In this document: positions 49,145-57,909 of the stretch, one piece after another | Layout of the letters: each line of letters opens with the position of its first letter | Numbering within the stretch: the first letter of the stretch is position 1 | Origin: Streptomyces sp. NBC_01198 | Lineage (GTDB): Bacteria > Actinomycetota > Actinomycetes > Streptomycetales > Streptomycetaceae | Reading direction: 5' to 3' | NCBI RefSeq assembly: GCF_036010485.1 | Contig: NZ_CP108568.1 | Location: 6,100,501 to 6,164,500, forward strand | DNA length: 64,000 nucleotides | The notes under the pieces: model-generated | What the model saw: only the letters and a program-made list of their open reading frames with translations | Told to the model about the DNA's origin: nothing | The model's database searches: none | Program-made: the position numbers and the translations under genes

Positions 49145-50725
49145 CTACGACGTGCGGCGGAGGAGGCGGGTGGCGCCGGCGGCAGCCGTCGTGGCGAGCA
49201 TCCAGCCGAGGAGGGTGAGCAGCGAGGCGACCCATTGCGCGAGCCCGGCCTCGCGCCACGCGTTGTCCTGGCCCAGGTCGATGACCGGGAGCAGCAGGTC
49301 GAGGGCGTAGAGCGCCGGACTCCAGTGCGGCCGGTAACCCCCCGGGTCCGCCGCCGCGGGTATGTGGTGGAGGGCGAAATACGTGGCACCCAGCGCCCAC
49401 AGCACCGCCATCCAGACCGCGGCCCGGCCCGGCCGGTAGCCGTAGCCGACGGTGATGTCCTGGAGCCAGCCCCACACCCGCCCGGCGGCCGGCAGCGTCT
49501 CGCGGCGCCGCCGCTGCCGGGCCAGCAGCACCTCGCGGGCCTCCGCGTCCTCGCCCGCGGCCCGCAGCGCCGCCGCCAGCCGCTCGTACGGCTCGGGCCG
49601 GAATTCGGGGGTGGCGGCCTGGAGCCAGGCCAGCCGCCCGCGCAGCGGGAACTCGGCGAGGGGGGTGAGGGTGTCGTAGCTGAAGCCGGTCATCCTCAGC
49701 CGCCCGGCCCCGGGCCAGGCGCTGCGCGCGTCGTTGAGCTTGCCGACCCTCGCGCCGGACAGGACGACCGCCCCGTCCGGCGCCCGCGGCAGCGTGAAGC
49801 ACAGCTCGGGCGTCTGGATGCGCCGCAGCGAGACCTGCTGCTCGCCGGTGAGCAGGAAACGCGCCCGGCTGATGATCACCGCGTTGCCGAACCGCCCGTC
49901 GTCGAGCCGCAGCCCGCCGTGGCAGGTGAAGTCCCGCACGCCGACTCCGTCCGGCGGCGGCGCGGACCCGGCGCCGCCGCCCCGCGGGTTCCAGCCGCCG
50001 GACAGGTACAGCGTGTGCTCGACCGCTATCCGGGCGGCGTTGAGCGCCTGCCTCCCGCCGGGGTTGCGCAGGGTGGCGCCGCGCAGGCTGAGCCGGCCGC
50101 CTATGCGGGCGCTGCGCAGGCTGAACTCCCCGGTGATGTCGACGAGTTCGGCGTCCACGTCCTGGCCGACGGTGAGCCCGTCGGCGGCGAAGGCCTGGGC
50201 GGCCCGGCCGCGGCGGACGGTGAGCTGGTTGAGCAGCAGGTCGGTCCCTATGTGCGCGTCGGCCATCCGCACGCCCCCGGTGACCAGGCACTGCGGCAGG
50301 TGGAGGTCGCCGCCGACCTGGAGCCTGGCGGCGTCGAGCCGGGGCAGCCGGCAGCGCACCAGGCGCATGCTGCCGACCCGGCACTCCTGGAGCATCAGCG
50401 GGTCGTCGAAGCGGCAGTCGTCCAGCTGGACGTACGGCGTGACGGTGCCGCCGGCCAGCATGAGGCGCCCGGTGATCCGCACCCCGGCGAGTTTCAGCGC
50501 CGTGACCCGCCCGGGCACCGCGGCCGGCCCGTCCAGCAGCAGCTCGGCGACGGCCTGCGCCCGTACCGTACGGTCCGCGCCCCATTCGGGTCCGGCCAGC
50601 GGCTCGTCCTCGTCGGCGCGCCCGGTGCGCAGATCGCAGGTGCGGCCCTCCCTGAAGGCCTGCCACATGCGCCGCTCGACCGGTGTCCAGTCCCGTGGCG
50701 GTGTCCCGCCGGCCGTCGCTGCCAC
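49145..50725 (-). CDS. Membrane protein with a beta-helix-like repeat domain
   Basis: 526 residues from GTG 50725. The middle (about 60-330) is a run of short beta-strand repeats such as GVRITGRLMLAGGTVTPYV and ARIGGRLSLRGATLRNPGG, giving a right-handed beta-helix pattern like bactofilin or pentapeptide-type stacks. Three membrane stretches close the protein (about 425-445, 465-482, 495-515), with DLLLPVIDLGQDNAW between. Some annotations call this family a membrane-associated oxidoreductase, but I see no nucleotide or metal motif that supports it. GGGGAGGGG lies 6 nt before GTG 50725; GTG 50755 is an alternative. Confidence 0.7.
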   Translation of the reverse strand: MAATAGGTPPRDWTPVERRMWQAFREGRTCDLRTGRADEDEPLAGPEWGADRTVRAQAVAELLLDGPAAVPGRVTALKLAGVRITGRLMLAGGTVTPYVQLDDCRFDDPLMLQECRVGSMRLVRCRLPRLDAARLQVGGDLHLPQCLVTGGVRMADAHIGTDLLLNQLTVRRGRAAQAFAADGLTVGQDVDAELVDITGEFSLRSARIGGRLSLRGATLRNPGGRQALNAARIAVEHTLYLSGGWNPRGGGAGSAPPPDGVGVRDFTCHGGLRLDDGRFGNAVIISRARFLLTGEQQVSLRRIQTPELCFTLPRAPDGAVVLSGARVGKLNDARSAWPGAGRLRMTGFSYDTLTPLAEFPLRGRLAWLQAATPEFRPEPYERLAAALRAAGEDAEAREVLLARQRRRRETLPAAGRVWGWLQDITVGYGYRPGRAAVWMAVLWALGATYFALHHIPAAADPGGYRPHWSPALYALDLLLPVIDLGQDNAWREAGLAQWVASLLTLLGWMLATTAAAGATRLLRRTS

Positions 50726-50827
50726 CCGATTCCCCTCCCCGTCGTCGCGCCGCACACCGTAGCGGGTCGGTGCGACGGCGGCGTATCACGGAGTGGAACC
50801 TTGGAACGTCCCGCATGCCCGGGTCTC

Positions 50828-50841
50828 TACACTTGGCAGCG
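50828..50841 (+). promoter_or_regulatory. Candidate leaderless hisD promoter
   Basis: TACACT at 50828-50833 ends 7 nt before GTG 50841. The best -35 is TTGGAA at 50801-50806 with a 21-nt spacer, a poor fit, so the -10 carries the call. No ribosome site precedes the GTG. No attenuator or His-rich leader peptide is seen. Confidence 0.5.
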
Positions 50842-52154
50842 TGATCTCCCGAATCGATCTGCGCGGTGCCGCCTTCCCCGAGGGCGGGATCGACCGCGAC
50901 CTGCTGCCCCGTGCCGACTTCGACGTGGAGGCCGCCCTGGAGACGGTGCGGCCGATCTGCGAGGACGTCCGGCATCGGGGCTCGGTGGCGGTGCTCGATC
51001 ACGGGGAGCGGTTCGACGGGGTGCGCCCCGCCTCGCTGCGGGTCCCCGAGCAGGCGCTGGCGTCCGCGCTCGCCGAGCTCGACCCCGCGGTCAGGGCCGC
51101 GCTGGAGGAGTCGGTACGGCGGGCCAGGATCGTGCACCGCGAGCAGCGCCGCACCGATGTCACCACCCAGGTGGTGCCGGGCGGCACGGTCACCGAGCGC
51201 TGGGTGCCGGTCGAGCGGGTCGGGCTGTACGTGCCGGGCGGCCTCGCGGTCTACCCGTCGTCCGTGGTGATGAACGTGGTGCCCGCCCAGGAGGCCGGCG
51301 TCGAGGGCATCGCGGTGGCCTCGCCCGCGCAGAAGGACTTCGGCGGCCTGCCGCACCCCGCCATCCTGGCCGCGTGCGCCCTGCTCGGCGTCACCGAGGT
51401 CTACGCCGCGGGCGGCGCCCAGGCGGTCGCGATGTTCGCCTACGGCACCGAGGACTGCCGCCCGGTCACCCTGGTCACCGGGCCCGGCAACATCTACGTC
51501 GCCGCCGCCAAGCGGCTGCTCAAGGGCCGGATCGGCATCGACGCCGAGGCGGGGCCCACCGAGATCGCGATCCTCGCCGACGACGCCGCGGACCCCGCCT
51601 TCGTCGCCGCCGACCTGATCAGCCAGGCCGAGCACGACCCGCTGGCCGCCGCGGTGCTGGTCACGACCTCGCCCGAGCTGGCCGACGCGGTCGGCAAGGA
51701 GCTGGACGTCCAGGTCCCCGCCGCCCGGCACCGCGAGCGGATCACCGCCGCACTGTCAGGACGGCAGTCCGCGACCGTGCTCGTCGACACCCTCGACCAG
51801 GGTCTGGCCGTGGTGGACGCCTACGCCGCCGAGCACCTGGAGATCCAGACCAGGGACGCCGCCGCGGTCGCCGCCCGGGTGCGGAACGCGGGGGCGGTCT
51901 TCGTCGGCCCGCACGCCCCGGTCTCGCTCGGCGACTACTGCGCCGGGTCCAACCACGTGCTGCCCACCGGCGGCTGCGCCTGCCACTCCTCGGGCCTGTC
52001 GGTGCAGTCCTTCCTGCGCGGCATCCACGTCGTGGACTACTCGCGCGACGCCCTGGCCGACGTCGCCGCCCACGTGGTGACGCTGGCCGACGCCGAGGAC
52101 CTGCCGGCGCACGGGGAGGCCGTACGCGTGCGGTTCGGCGGTGACCTCGCGTGA
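50841..52154 (+). CDS. hisD: Histidinol dehydrogenase
   Basis: 437 residues. Motifs: [61 protein letters not shown] with zinc-binding His, and [20 protein letters not shown] near the C-terminus. It oxidises histidinol to histidine in two NAD-dependent steps, the last reactions of the pathway. The frame runs upstream to 50793, but conserved sequence starts at GTG 50841, 7 nt after a TACACT -10-like element. It is the first gene of the his operon. The stop overlaps hisC (GTGA). Confidence 0.96.
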   Translation: MISRIDLRGAAFPEGGIDRDLLPRADFDVEAALETVRPICEDVRHRGSVAVLDHGERFDGVRPASLRVPEQALASALAELDPAVRAALEESVRRARIVHREQRRTDVTTQVVPGGTVTERWVPVERVGLYVPGGLAVYPSSVVMNVVPAQEAGVEGIAVASPAQKDFGGLPHPAILAACALLGVTEVYAAGGAQAVAMFAYGTEDCRPVTLVTGPGNIYVAAAKRLLKGRIGIDAEAGPTEIAILADDAADPAFVAADLISQAEHDPLAAAVLVTTSPELADAVGKELDVQVPAARHRERITAALSGRQSATVLVDTLDQGLAVVDAYAAEHLEIQTRDAAAVAARVRNAGAVFVGPHAPVSLGDYCAGSNHVLPTGGCACHSSGLSVQSFLRGIHVVDYSRDALADVAAHVVTLADAEDLPAHGEAVRVRFGGDLA

Positions 52155-53272
52155 CGGGCGTCGAGGACCTGCCCATCCGTGACGAGTTGCGCGGCCAGTC
52201 CCCCTACGGGGCCCCGCAGCTCGATGTCGCGGTGCGGCTGAACACCAACGAGAACCCGTACCCGCTGCCCGACGCCCTGGTGGCCAGGATCGCCGAGCGG
52301 GTCGCCGAGGCGGCCCGGGGCCTGAACCGCTACCCGGACCGGGACGCGGTCGAGCTGCGCACCGCGCTCGCGGCGTATCTGACCAGGACAGCCGGCCACC
52401 CGGTCGGCCTGGCCCAGGTGTGGGCGGCGAACGGCTCCAACGAGGTCATCCAGCAGCTGCTGCAGACCTTCGGCGGCCCCGGCCGCAGCGCGATGGGCTT
52501 CGAGCCGTCGTATTCGATGCACGCGCTCATCTCCCGCGGCACCGGCACCGGCTGGATCTCCGGGCCGCGGGCCACCGACTTCACCATCGACGTGGCCGCC
52601 GCCGTGCGGGAGATCGCCGAGCGCCGCCCCGAGGTGGTGTTCATCTGCTCGCCCAACAACCCGACCGGCACCGCGGTGGACGCCGCCACCGTCGTGGCGC
52701 TCTACGAGGCCGCGCAGGCCGCCCGGCCGTCGCTGGTCGTGGTGGACGAGGCCTACGGCGAGTTCTCGCACCGGCCGTCGCTGCTGCCGCTGATCGAGGG
52801 CCGGCCCCGTCTGGTGCTGACCCGCACGATGTCCAAGGCCTTCGGCGCGGCCGGGCTGCGGCTCGGCTATCTGGCCGCCGACCCCGCGGTGGTCGACGCC
52901 GTGCAGATCGTCAGGCTGCCCTACCACCTGTCCGCCGTCACCCAGGCGACCGCGCTGGCCGCGCTGGAGTACACCGACACGCTGCTCGGCTACGTCCAGC
53001 AGTTGAAGGCGGAACGCGACCGGCTGGTCCGGGAGCTGCGTGCCACCGGCTACCAGGTGGTCGACTCGGACGCCAACTTCGTGCAGTTCGGCCGGTTCGC
53101 CGACAGCCACACCGCCTGGGAGGCGGTGCTCGCGCACGGCGTGCTGGTACGGGACAACGGTGTGCCCGGCTGGCTGCGGGTCTCGGTCGGCACCCCCGCC
53201 GAGAACGACGCGTTCCTGGACGCGGCGCGAGCGGTCTTCAAGGAGCACAGCACTACGGAGGAGCAGGTATGA
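52151..53272 (+). CDS. hisC: Histidinol-phosphate aminotransferase
   Basis: 373 residues, fold type I PLP enzyme. The PLP lysine is Lys229 in [34 protein letters not shown] near the start, [11 protein letters not shown] and [18 protein letters not shown] are family motifs. It transaminates imidazole-acetol phosphate to histidinol phosphate. GTG 52151 overlaps the hisD stop, and the stop overlaps hisB (ATGA). It could also serve aromatic amino acids, as some HisC proteins do. Confidence 0.95.
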   Translation: MTGVEDLPIRDELRGQSPYGAPQLDVAVRLNTNENPYPLPDALVARIAERVAEAARGLNRYPDRDAVELRTALAAYLTRTAGHPVGLAQVWAANGSNEVIQQLLQTFGGPGRSAMGFEPSYSMHALISRGTGTGWISGPRATDFTIDVAAAVREIAERRPEVVFICSPNNPTGTAVDAATVVALYEAAQAARPSLVVVDEAYGEFSHRPSLLPLIEGRPRLVLTRTMSKAFGAAGLRLGYLAADPAVVDAVQIVRLPYHLSAVTQATALAALEYTDTLLGYVQQLKAERDRLVRELRATGYQVVDSDANFVQFGRFADSHTAWEAVLAHGVLVRDNGVPGWLRVSVGTPAENDAFLDAARAVFKEHSTTEEQV

Positions 53273-53862
53273 CCCGCGTGGGCCGCGTCGAGCGCACCAC
53301 CAAGGAGACCTCGGTGGTCGTCGAGATCGACCTCGACGGCGCCGGGCAGGTGTCCGTGTCCACCGGCGTCGGCTTCTACGACCACATGCTGGACCAGCTG
53401 GGCAGGCACGGGCTGTTCGACCTGTCGGTGAAGACCGAGGGCGACCTGCACATCGACACCCACCACACCATCGAGGACACCGCCCTCGCGCTGGGCGCCG
53501 CCTTCAAGCAGGCGCTCGGTGACAAGGTCGGCATCTACCGCTTCGGCAACTGCACGGTCCCGCTGGACGAATCGCTCGCCCAGGTCACCGTGGACCTCTC
53601 CGGCCGCCCGTATCTGGTGCACACCGAGCCGGAGCAGATGGCGCCGATGATCGGCTCGTACGACACCACGATGACCCGGCATATCCTGGAGTCCTTCGTC
53701 GCCCAGGCCCAGATCGCCCTGCACGTCCACGTGCCGTACGGGCGCAACGCGCACCACATCGTGGAGTGCCAGTTCAAGGCCCTTGCCAGGGCGCTGCGTT
53801 ACGCCAGCGAGCGCGACCCGCGCGCCGCGGGAATCCTGCCGTCTACGAAGGGCGCACTGTGA
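53269..53862 (+). CDS. hisB: Imidazoleglycerol-phosphate dehydratase
   Basis: 197 residues, the monofunctional form with no N-terminal phosphatase as in E. coli. The metal-binding repeats are [19 protein letters not shown] and [36 protein letters not shown] is the start of the fold. It dehydrates imidazoleglycerol phosphate. ATG 53269 overlaps hisC, and the stop overlaps a small membrane protein gene (GTGA). The frame upstream of 53269 is a shadow within hisC. Confidence 0.97.
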   Translation: MTRVGRVERTTKETSVVVEIDLDGAGQVSVSTGVGFYDHMLDQLGRHGLFDLSVKTEGDLHIDTHHTIEDTALALGAAFKQALGDKVGIYRFGNCTVPLDESLAQVTVDLSGRPYLVHTEPEQMAPMIGSYDTTMTRHILESFVAQAQIALHVHVPYGRNAHHIVECQFKALARALRYASERDPRAAGILPSTKGAL

Positions 53863-54011
53863 GCAAGGGATCGACCCTCTTCATCCTCTTGGGGCTCTTC
53901 CTCGCCGGAGGCGTCTACTCCTTCTGGCAGCAGAAGCACTCCAAGAGCCTGATCGCGCTGCTGGCCATCGGATCGGTGATGGCCCTGGTCACCGGTCTGC
54001 TGCAGCTCTAG
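53859..54011 (+). CDS. 50-residue membrane protein in the his operon
   Basis: [20 protein letters not shown] begins the protein, followed by SFWQQKHSKSL and a second hydrophobic stretch ending LVTGLLQL, so two membrane helices with a short polar turn. GTG 53859 overlaps the hisB stop and the gene ends 9 nt before hisH, so it is embedded between two his genes. No family is recognised beyond a likely actinobacterial his-operon conservation. The function is unknown. It may be missed by automated gene calls because of its size. Confidence 0.7.
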   Translation: MSKGSTLFILLGLFLAGGVYSFWQQKHSKSLIALLAIGSVMALVTGLLQL

Positions 54012-54020
54012 GGAGCCGGG

Positions 54021-54656
54021 ATGAGCAAGAGCGTCGTCGTCCTCGACTACGGATTCGGCAACGTCCGATCGGCCGAGCGGGCCCTCGCGCACGCCGGCGC
54101 CGACGTCGAGATCACGGCTGACTTCGACCGGGCGATGCGGGCCGACGGCCTGCTGGTGCCCGGCGTCGGCGCGTTCGAGGCGTGCATGGCCGGCCTCAAG
54201 GGCGTGCGCGGCGACTGGATCGTCGGGCGCCGGCTCGCGGGCGGCCGGCCGGTGCTCGGCATCTGCGTCGGCATGCAGATCCTCTTCGCCCGCGGCATCG
54301 AGCACGGTGTCGAGACCGAGGGCCTGGAGGAGTGGCCCGGCACGGTGGGGCCGCTCAAGGCCCCCGTCGTGCCGCACATGGGCTGGAACACCGTCGAGGC
54401 CGCCGAGGACTCCCGGCTGTTCGCGGGCGTGGACGAGGACGCCCGCTTCTACTTCGTGCACTCCTACGCCGTCCACAGCTGGGACCTGGAGTCGCAGAGC
54501 GAACGCATGAGCAGCCCGAAGGTCAGCTGGACCACCCACGGCGAGCCGTTCGTCGCCGCGGTGGAGAACGGGCCGCTGTGGGCCACCCAGTTCCACCCGG
54601 AGAAGTCCGGCGAGGCCGGCGCCCTGCTGCTCGCCAACTGGCTCGACACCCTCTAG
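54021..54656 (+). CDS. hisH: Imidazole glycerol phosphate synthase, glutaminase subunit
   Basis: 211 residues, class I glutamine amidotransferase. The catalytic Cys82 is in [12 protein letters not shown], and His192 and Glu194 are in [25 protein letters not shown] holds the oxyanion strand. HisH feeds ammonia to HisF to make the imidazole ring and release AICAR. A GGGAGCCGGG region precedes ATG 54021. The partner hisF lies 1.2 kb downstream after priA and ridA. Confidence 0.96.
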   Translation: MSKSVVVLDYGFGNVRSAERALAHAGADVEITADFDRAMRADGLLVPGVGAFEACMAGLKGVRGDWIVGRRLAGGRPVLGICVGMQILFARGIEHGVETEGLEEWPGTVGPLKAPVVPHMGWNTVEAAEDSRLFAGVDEDARFYFVHSYAVHSWDLESQSERMSSPKVSWTTHGEPFVAAVENGPLWATQFHPEKSGEAGALLLANWLDTL

Positions 54657-54690
54657 ACCCACCGAACCCACCCGCGAGGAACGCGATCCG

Positions 54691-55416
54691 ATGACCAAGC
54701 TCGAACTGCTTCCCGCCGTCGACGTCAGGGACGGCCAGGCCGTCCGCCTCGTGCACGGCGAGTCCGGCTCGGAGACCTCGTACGGCGACCCGCTCGCCGC
54801 GGCGCTCGCCTGGCAGGGCGCGGGCGCCGAGTGGCTGCATCTGGTGGACCTCGACGCCGCCTTCGGCACCGGCGACAACCGGGCGCGGATCGCCGAGGTG
54901 GCCCGCACCATGGACATCAAGGTCGAGCTGTCCGGCGGCATCCGCGACGACGACACGCTCGCCGCGGCCCTGGACACCGGCTGCACGCGGGTCAACCTCG
55001 GCACGGCCGCGCTGGAGACCCCGGAGTGGGTGGCCAAGGTCATCGCCCGGCACGGCGACCGGATCGCGGTCGGCCTGGACGTGCGCGGCACCACCCTGCG
55101 CGGCCGCGGCTGGACCCGGGACGGCGGCGACCTCTACAAGACGCTGGCACGGCTGGACTCGGAAGGCTGCGCCCGTTACGTCGTCACCGACATCGCCAAG
55201 GACGGCACCTTGCAGGGACCCAACCTGGAGCTGCTGTCGAGCGTGTGCGCCGCCACCGACCGCCCGGTCGTGGCGTCCGGCGGTGTCTCCAGCCTTGACG
55301 ATCTGCGCGCGATCGCGTCTCTTGTTCCGCAGGGTGTGGAGGGCGCGATCGTCGGCAAGGCGCTCTACGCGAAGGCGTTCACCCTCGAAGAGGCCTTGGA
55401 GGCAGTGTCACGATGA
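54691..55416 (+). CDS. priA: Bifunctional HisA/TrpF isomerase PriA
   Basis: 241 residues, TIM barrel with a half-barrel repeat. Catalytic Asp11 is in [13 protein letters not shown] and Asp130 in [25 protein letters not shown] carries Trp141 and Arg143 used by actinobacterial PriA for its two substrates. The enzyme isomerises ProFAR in histidine synthesis and PRA in tryptophan synthesis. Actinobacteria usually lack a separate trpF, and none is seen here, so the dual role is likely. The stop overlaps ridA (ATGA). Confidence 0.94.
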   Translation: MTKLELLPAVDVRDGQAVRLVHGESGSETSYGDPLAAALAWQGAGAEWLHLVDLDAAFGTGDNRARIAEVARTMDIKVELSGGIRDDDTLAAALDTGCTRVNLGTAALETPEWVAKVIARHGDRIAVGLDVRGTTLRGRGWTRDGGDLYKTLARLDSEGCARYVVTDIAKDGTLQGPNLELLSSVCAATDRPVVASGGVSSLDDLRAIASLVPQGVEGAIVGKALYAKAFTLEEALEAVSR

Positions 55417-55826
55417 CCACAACCCCCGCAGTACGGCGCGATCAGTCCGAGAGCCCGCTGGAGGAGACCATCGGCTTCGCCCGGGCCGTCGCCGCGGGGG
55501 ACATGGTGCTGGTCTCCGGCACCATGCCGCTGGTCGACGGTGAAGTACGCGGCGAGGGCAGCCCGTACGAGCAGGCGCTGCTGGCGTTCGGCAACGCGCT
55601 GGCCGCCCTGGAGCCGTTCGGCCTGGGACCGGACAGCGTCATCCGCACCCGCATGTACATGAGCCACGCCAGGGACGCCGACGACGTGGGCCGCGCCCAC
55701 CGCGAGCTGTTCGGCGCCGTCCGCCCGGCGATGACGATGGTCGTGGTGGCCGGCTTCATGGACTCCCGGGTGCTGGTGGAGGTCGAGATCGAAGCTTTCC
55801 GGGAAGTCGGAGGAGACACCCCATGA
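55413..55826 (+). CDS. RidA-family protein
   Basis: 137 residues. [21 protein letters not shown] and [30 protein letters not shown] are typical of RidA (YjgF/YER057c/UK114). RidA deaminates reactive imine and enamine intermediates formed by PLP enzymes. ATG 55413 overlaps priA and the stop overlaps hisF, so it is fully coupled inside the his operon. The Arg that binds the substrate carboxylate is at the expected place in the middle ([10 protein letters not shown]). Confidence 0.88.
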   Translation: MTTTPAVRRDQSESPLEETIGFARAVAAGDMVLVSGTMPLVDGEVRGEGSPYEQALLAFGNALAALEPFGLGPDSVIRTRMYMSHARDADDVGRAHRELFGAVRPAMTMVVVAGFMDSRVLVEVEIEAFREVGGDTP

Positions 55827-56581
55827 CCCTCGCGGTGCGCGTCATCCCCTGCCTCGACGTGGACGCGGGACGGGTCGTCAAGGGCGTCAACTTCCAGAAC
55901 CTGCGGGACGCGGGCGACCCGGTCGAGATGGCCAGGCTCTACGACGCCGAGGGCGCCGACGAGCTGACCTTCCTTGACATCACCGCGTCCTCCGGCGACC
56001 GGGAGACCACCTACGACGTGGTCCGCCGCACCGCAGAGCAGGTCTTCATCCCGCTGACCGTAGGCGGCGGGGTGCGCAGCGCCGACGATGTCGACAGGCT
56101 GCTGCGGGCCGGCGCCGACAAGGTCGGCGTCAACACCGCGGCCATCGCCCGCCCGGAGCTGATCCGCGAGATCGCCGAGCGCTTCGGGCGGCAGGTGCTC
56201 GTGCTGTCCGTGGACGCGCGGCGGGCGGCCTCCGGCAAGGGGTTCGAGGTCACGACGCACGGCGGCCGGCGCGGCACCGGGATCGACGCCGTCGAGTGGG
56301 CCGAGCGGGCGGCGGAGCTCGGCGCCGGGGAGATCCTGCTCAACTCCATGGACGCGGACGGCACGAAGGACGGCTACGACACGGAGATGATCGCCGCCGT
56401 CCGCTCGCGGGTGTCGGTGCCGGTCGTCGCCTCCGGCGGCGCCGGGCGGCTCGACGACTTCGCACCGGCGGTCGCCGCCGGGGCGGACGCGGTGCTCGCG
56501 GCGTCCGTCTTCCACTTCGGCGACCTCCGCATCCCCCAGGTCAAGTCGGCGCTGCGCTCCGCCGGGCACCCCGTGCGCTGA
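55823..56581 (+). CDS. hisF: Imidazole glycerol phosphate synthase, cyclase subunit
   Basis: 252 residues, TIM barrel. Catalytic Asp11-equivalent is in [17 protein letters not shown] and the second Asp is in [39 protein letters not shown] is the phosphate loop. With HisH it makes imidazole glycerol phosphate and AICAR. ATG 55823 overlaps ridA. The stop is followed after 4 nt by the convergent stop of a methyltransferase gene, so there is no room for a separate terminator. Confidence 0.97.
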   Translation: MTLAVRVIPCLDVDAGRVVKGVNFQNLRDAGDPVEMARLYDAEGADELTFLDITASSGDRETTYDVVRRTAEQVFIPLTVGGGVRSADDVDRLLRAGADKVGVNTAAIARPELIREIAERFGRQVLVLSVDARRAASGKGFEVTTHGGRRGTGIDAVEWAERAAELGAGEILLNSMDADGTKDGYDTEMIAAVRSRVSVPVVASGGAGRLDDFAPAVAAGADAVLAASVFHFGDLRIPQVKSALRSAGHPVR

Positions 56582-56585
56582 GCGG

Positions 56586-57188
56586 TCAGCCGGACCTGGT
56601 GCACAGCAGCACCGCGAGGTCCGGGGCCAGCGGGACCTCCACCGCGCGCAGCGCCGGGTGGTCGAGCCAGTGCAGCCGTGCGGTGTCCGGCCGCCCGCCG
56701 TGGACGGGGGGCCGCCCCTGCGACGGGGTGAAGTCGTCGATGACCAGCACCCCGCCCGGCCGGAGCAGGGCGACCGGGTCGGCCGGGCGCCCGTCCCCCT
56801 TGCCCTGGCCGCCGCCGTCGAGGACGAGCAGGTCGAAGGGGCCGTCCTCGGCGATGGCCGTCCAGTCGGCGTGCCGCACGGTGACCGAGGGGGCGAGCGC
56901 GCCGAAGAGCCCGGCCGCGACCGCGGCACGGTCGGCGTCCGTCTCGACGCTCACCGCCGTGGCCCCGCCGCGCATGCCGGAGACCAGCCAGGCCAGCCCC
57001 ACCCCGCAGCCGGTGCCGGTCTCGCCGATACGTTCCGCGCCGGCGGCCAGCGCGTACAGCAGCCGACCCTGCTCAGGGCGGCAGGAGTAGGGGAAGTCGA
57101 GCCGGGTCGCGGTCAGGGCGGCGCGTTCCACCAGCGGCGGCAGATCACCGGAGCCGGTGAGGTGCGCACGGGTGCCGTCAAGGGACAT
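56586..57188 (-). CDS. Class I SAM-dependent methyltransferase (O-methyltransferase type)
   Basis: 200 residues. ERIGETGTGCGVGLAWLVSGM is motif I and VSVETDADRAAVAAGL follows. FDLLVLDGGGQGKGDGRPAD holds the acidic post-I and motif IV, and LLRPGGVLVIDDFTPSQGRPP the next strand. The pattern resembles small catechol-type methyltransferases, but the substrate is unknown. ATG 57188 has AGGA 8 nt before it; ATG 57197 is an alternative. It is divergent from the ArsR-like regulator, with about 110 nt between. Confidence 0.8.
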   Translation of the reverse strand: MSLDGTRAHLTGSGDLPPLVERAALTATRLDFPYSCRPEQGRLLYALAAGAERIGETGTGCGVGLAWLVSGMRGGATAVSVETDADRAAVAAGLFGALAPSVTVRHADWTAIAEDGPFDLLVLDGGGQGKGDGRPADPVALLRPGGVLVIDDFTPSQGRPPVHGGRPDTARLHWLDHPALRAVEVPLAPDLAVLLCTRSG

Positions 57189-57246
57189 GCGGGTCATCCT
57201 GCCAGTGCGGCGGCGGCGGAAGAGGGCGATCAGGTGAGAAAGAAAG

Positions 57247-57288
57247 TTTGCACAAATCTAGTTGCGCAAATTTAGTTGCACATCTAGC
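57247..57288. promoter_or_regulatory. Three tandem 14-bp operator-like repeats
   Basis: TTTGCACAAATCTA (57247-57260), GTTGCGCAAATTTA (57261-57274) and GTTGCACATCTAGC (57275-57288). The core TTGCRCAA is itself nearly palindromic. TTGCGC at 57262-57267 and TAGCCT at 57285-57290 with a 17-nt spacer form a good promoter whose RNA would start at GTG 57298. The repeats cover this promoter, pointing to autoregulation by the ArsR-like protein. Confidence 0.65.
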
Positions 57289-57297
57289 CTGGACGAT

Positions 57298-57891
57298 GTG
57301 ACCGACAAGGACCGCTCCCAGCGCATCACCGACCTCGACGCACTCAAGGTCTTCACCCACCCGCTGCGCATCCGGCTCTACCGCGCGCTGTTCACCGCCC
57401 GGTCCGCGACCGCCTCGCACCTGGCCGACCAGGTCGACGAGGCGGTCTCGCTGGTCAGCTACCACCTGCGGAAGATGGCCGCGCACGGCTTCATCGTCGA
57501 GGACCCCGGCCACGGCACGGACGGCCGGGAACGCTGGTGGACGGTCTCGGCGGAGCGCGGATTCTCCTTCCGCAACGCCGACTTCGACGACCGGCCGGAA
57601 GGCGCGGCCGTCCTCGCGCAGGTCACCAGGCAGCTGCTTGCCACCAGGGCCGAGCGCTACCAGCAGTATCTGGACGAGCAGGCCGCGTGGTCCCGCGAGT
57701 GGACCAGCGCCGCCTTCTCCAGCGAGTTCATGCCGCTGCTCACCGCGGACGAACTGCAGCAGATGGCCGACGAGATCGTCGAGCTGATGCAGCGCTGGAC
57801 CGACCGCGGCAGGACCGCGGAGGACTCGGGCGACACCGAGGGCCGCGAGCACGTGGCCGTCCAGATGTACGGCTTCCCCTTCCGTCCCTGA
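57298..57891 (+). CDS. ArsR-like winged-helix regulator
   Basis: 197 residues from GTG 57298. The winged helix is seen in LKVFTHPLRIRLYRALFTARS and ASHLADQVDEAVSLVSYHLRKMAAHGFI. No obvious metal-binding Cys cluster is present, so it is closer to the multidrug or small-molecule ArsR group (HTH_20 type). The C-terminal part is helical. Translation is probably leaderless: TAGCCT ends 7 nt before the GTG, and no Shine-Dalgarno exists. The MFS exporter starts 18 nt downstream, a classic regulator-exporter pair. Confidence 0.88.
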   Translation: MTDKDRSQRITDLDALKVFTHPLRIRLYRALFTARSATASHLADQVDEAVSLVSYHLRKMAAHGFIVEDPGHGTDGRERWWTVSAERGFSFRNADFDDRPEGAAVLAQVTRQLLATRAERYQQYLDEQAAWSREWTSAAFSSEFMPLLTADELQQMADEIVELMQRWTDRGRTAEDSGDTEGREHVAVQMYGFPFRP

Positions 57892-57909
57892 GCACAGGAA
57901 GGCCGGTCC

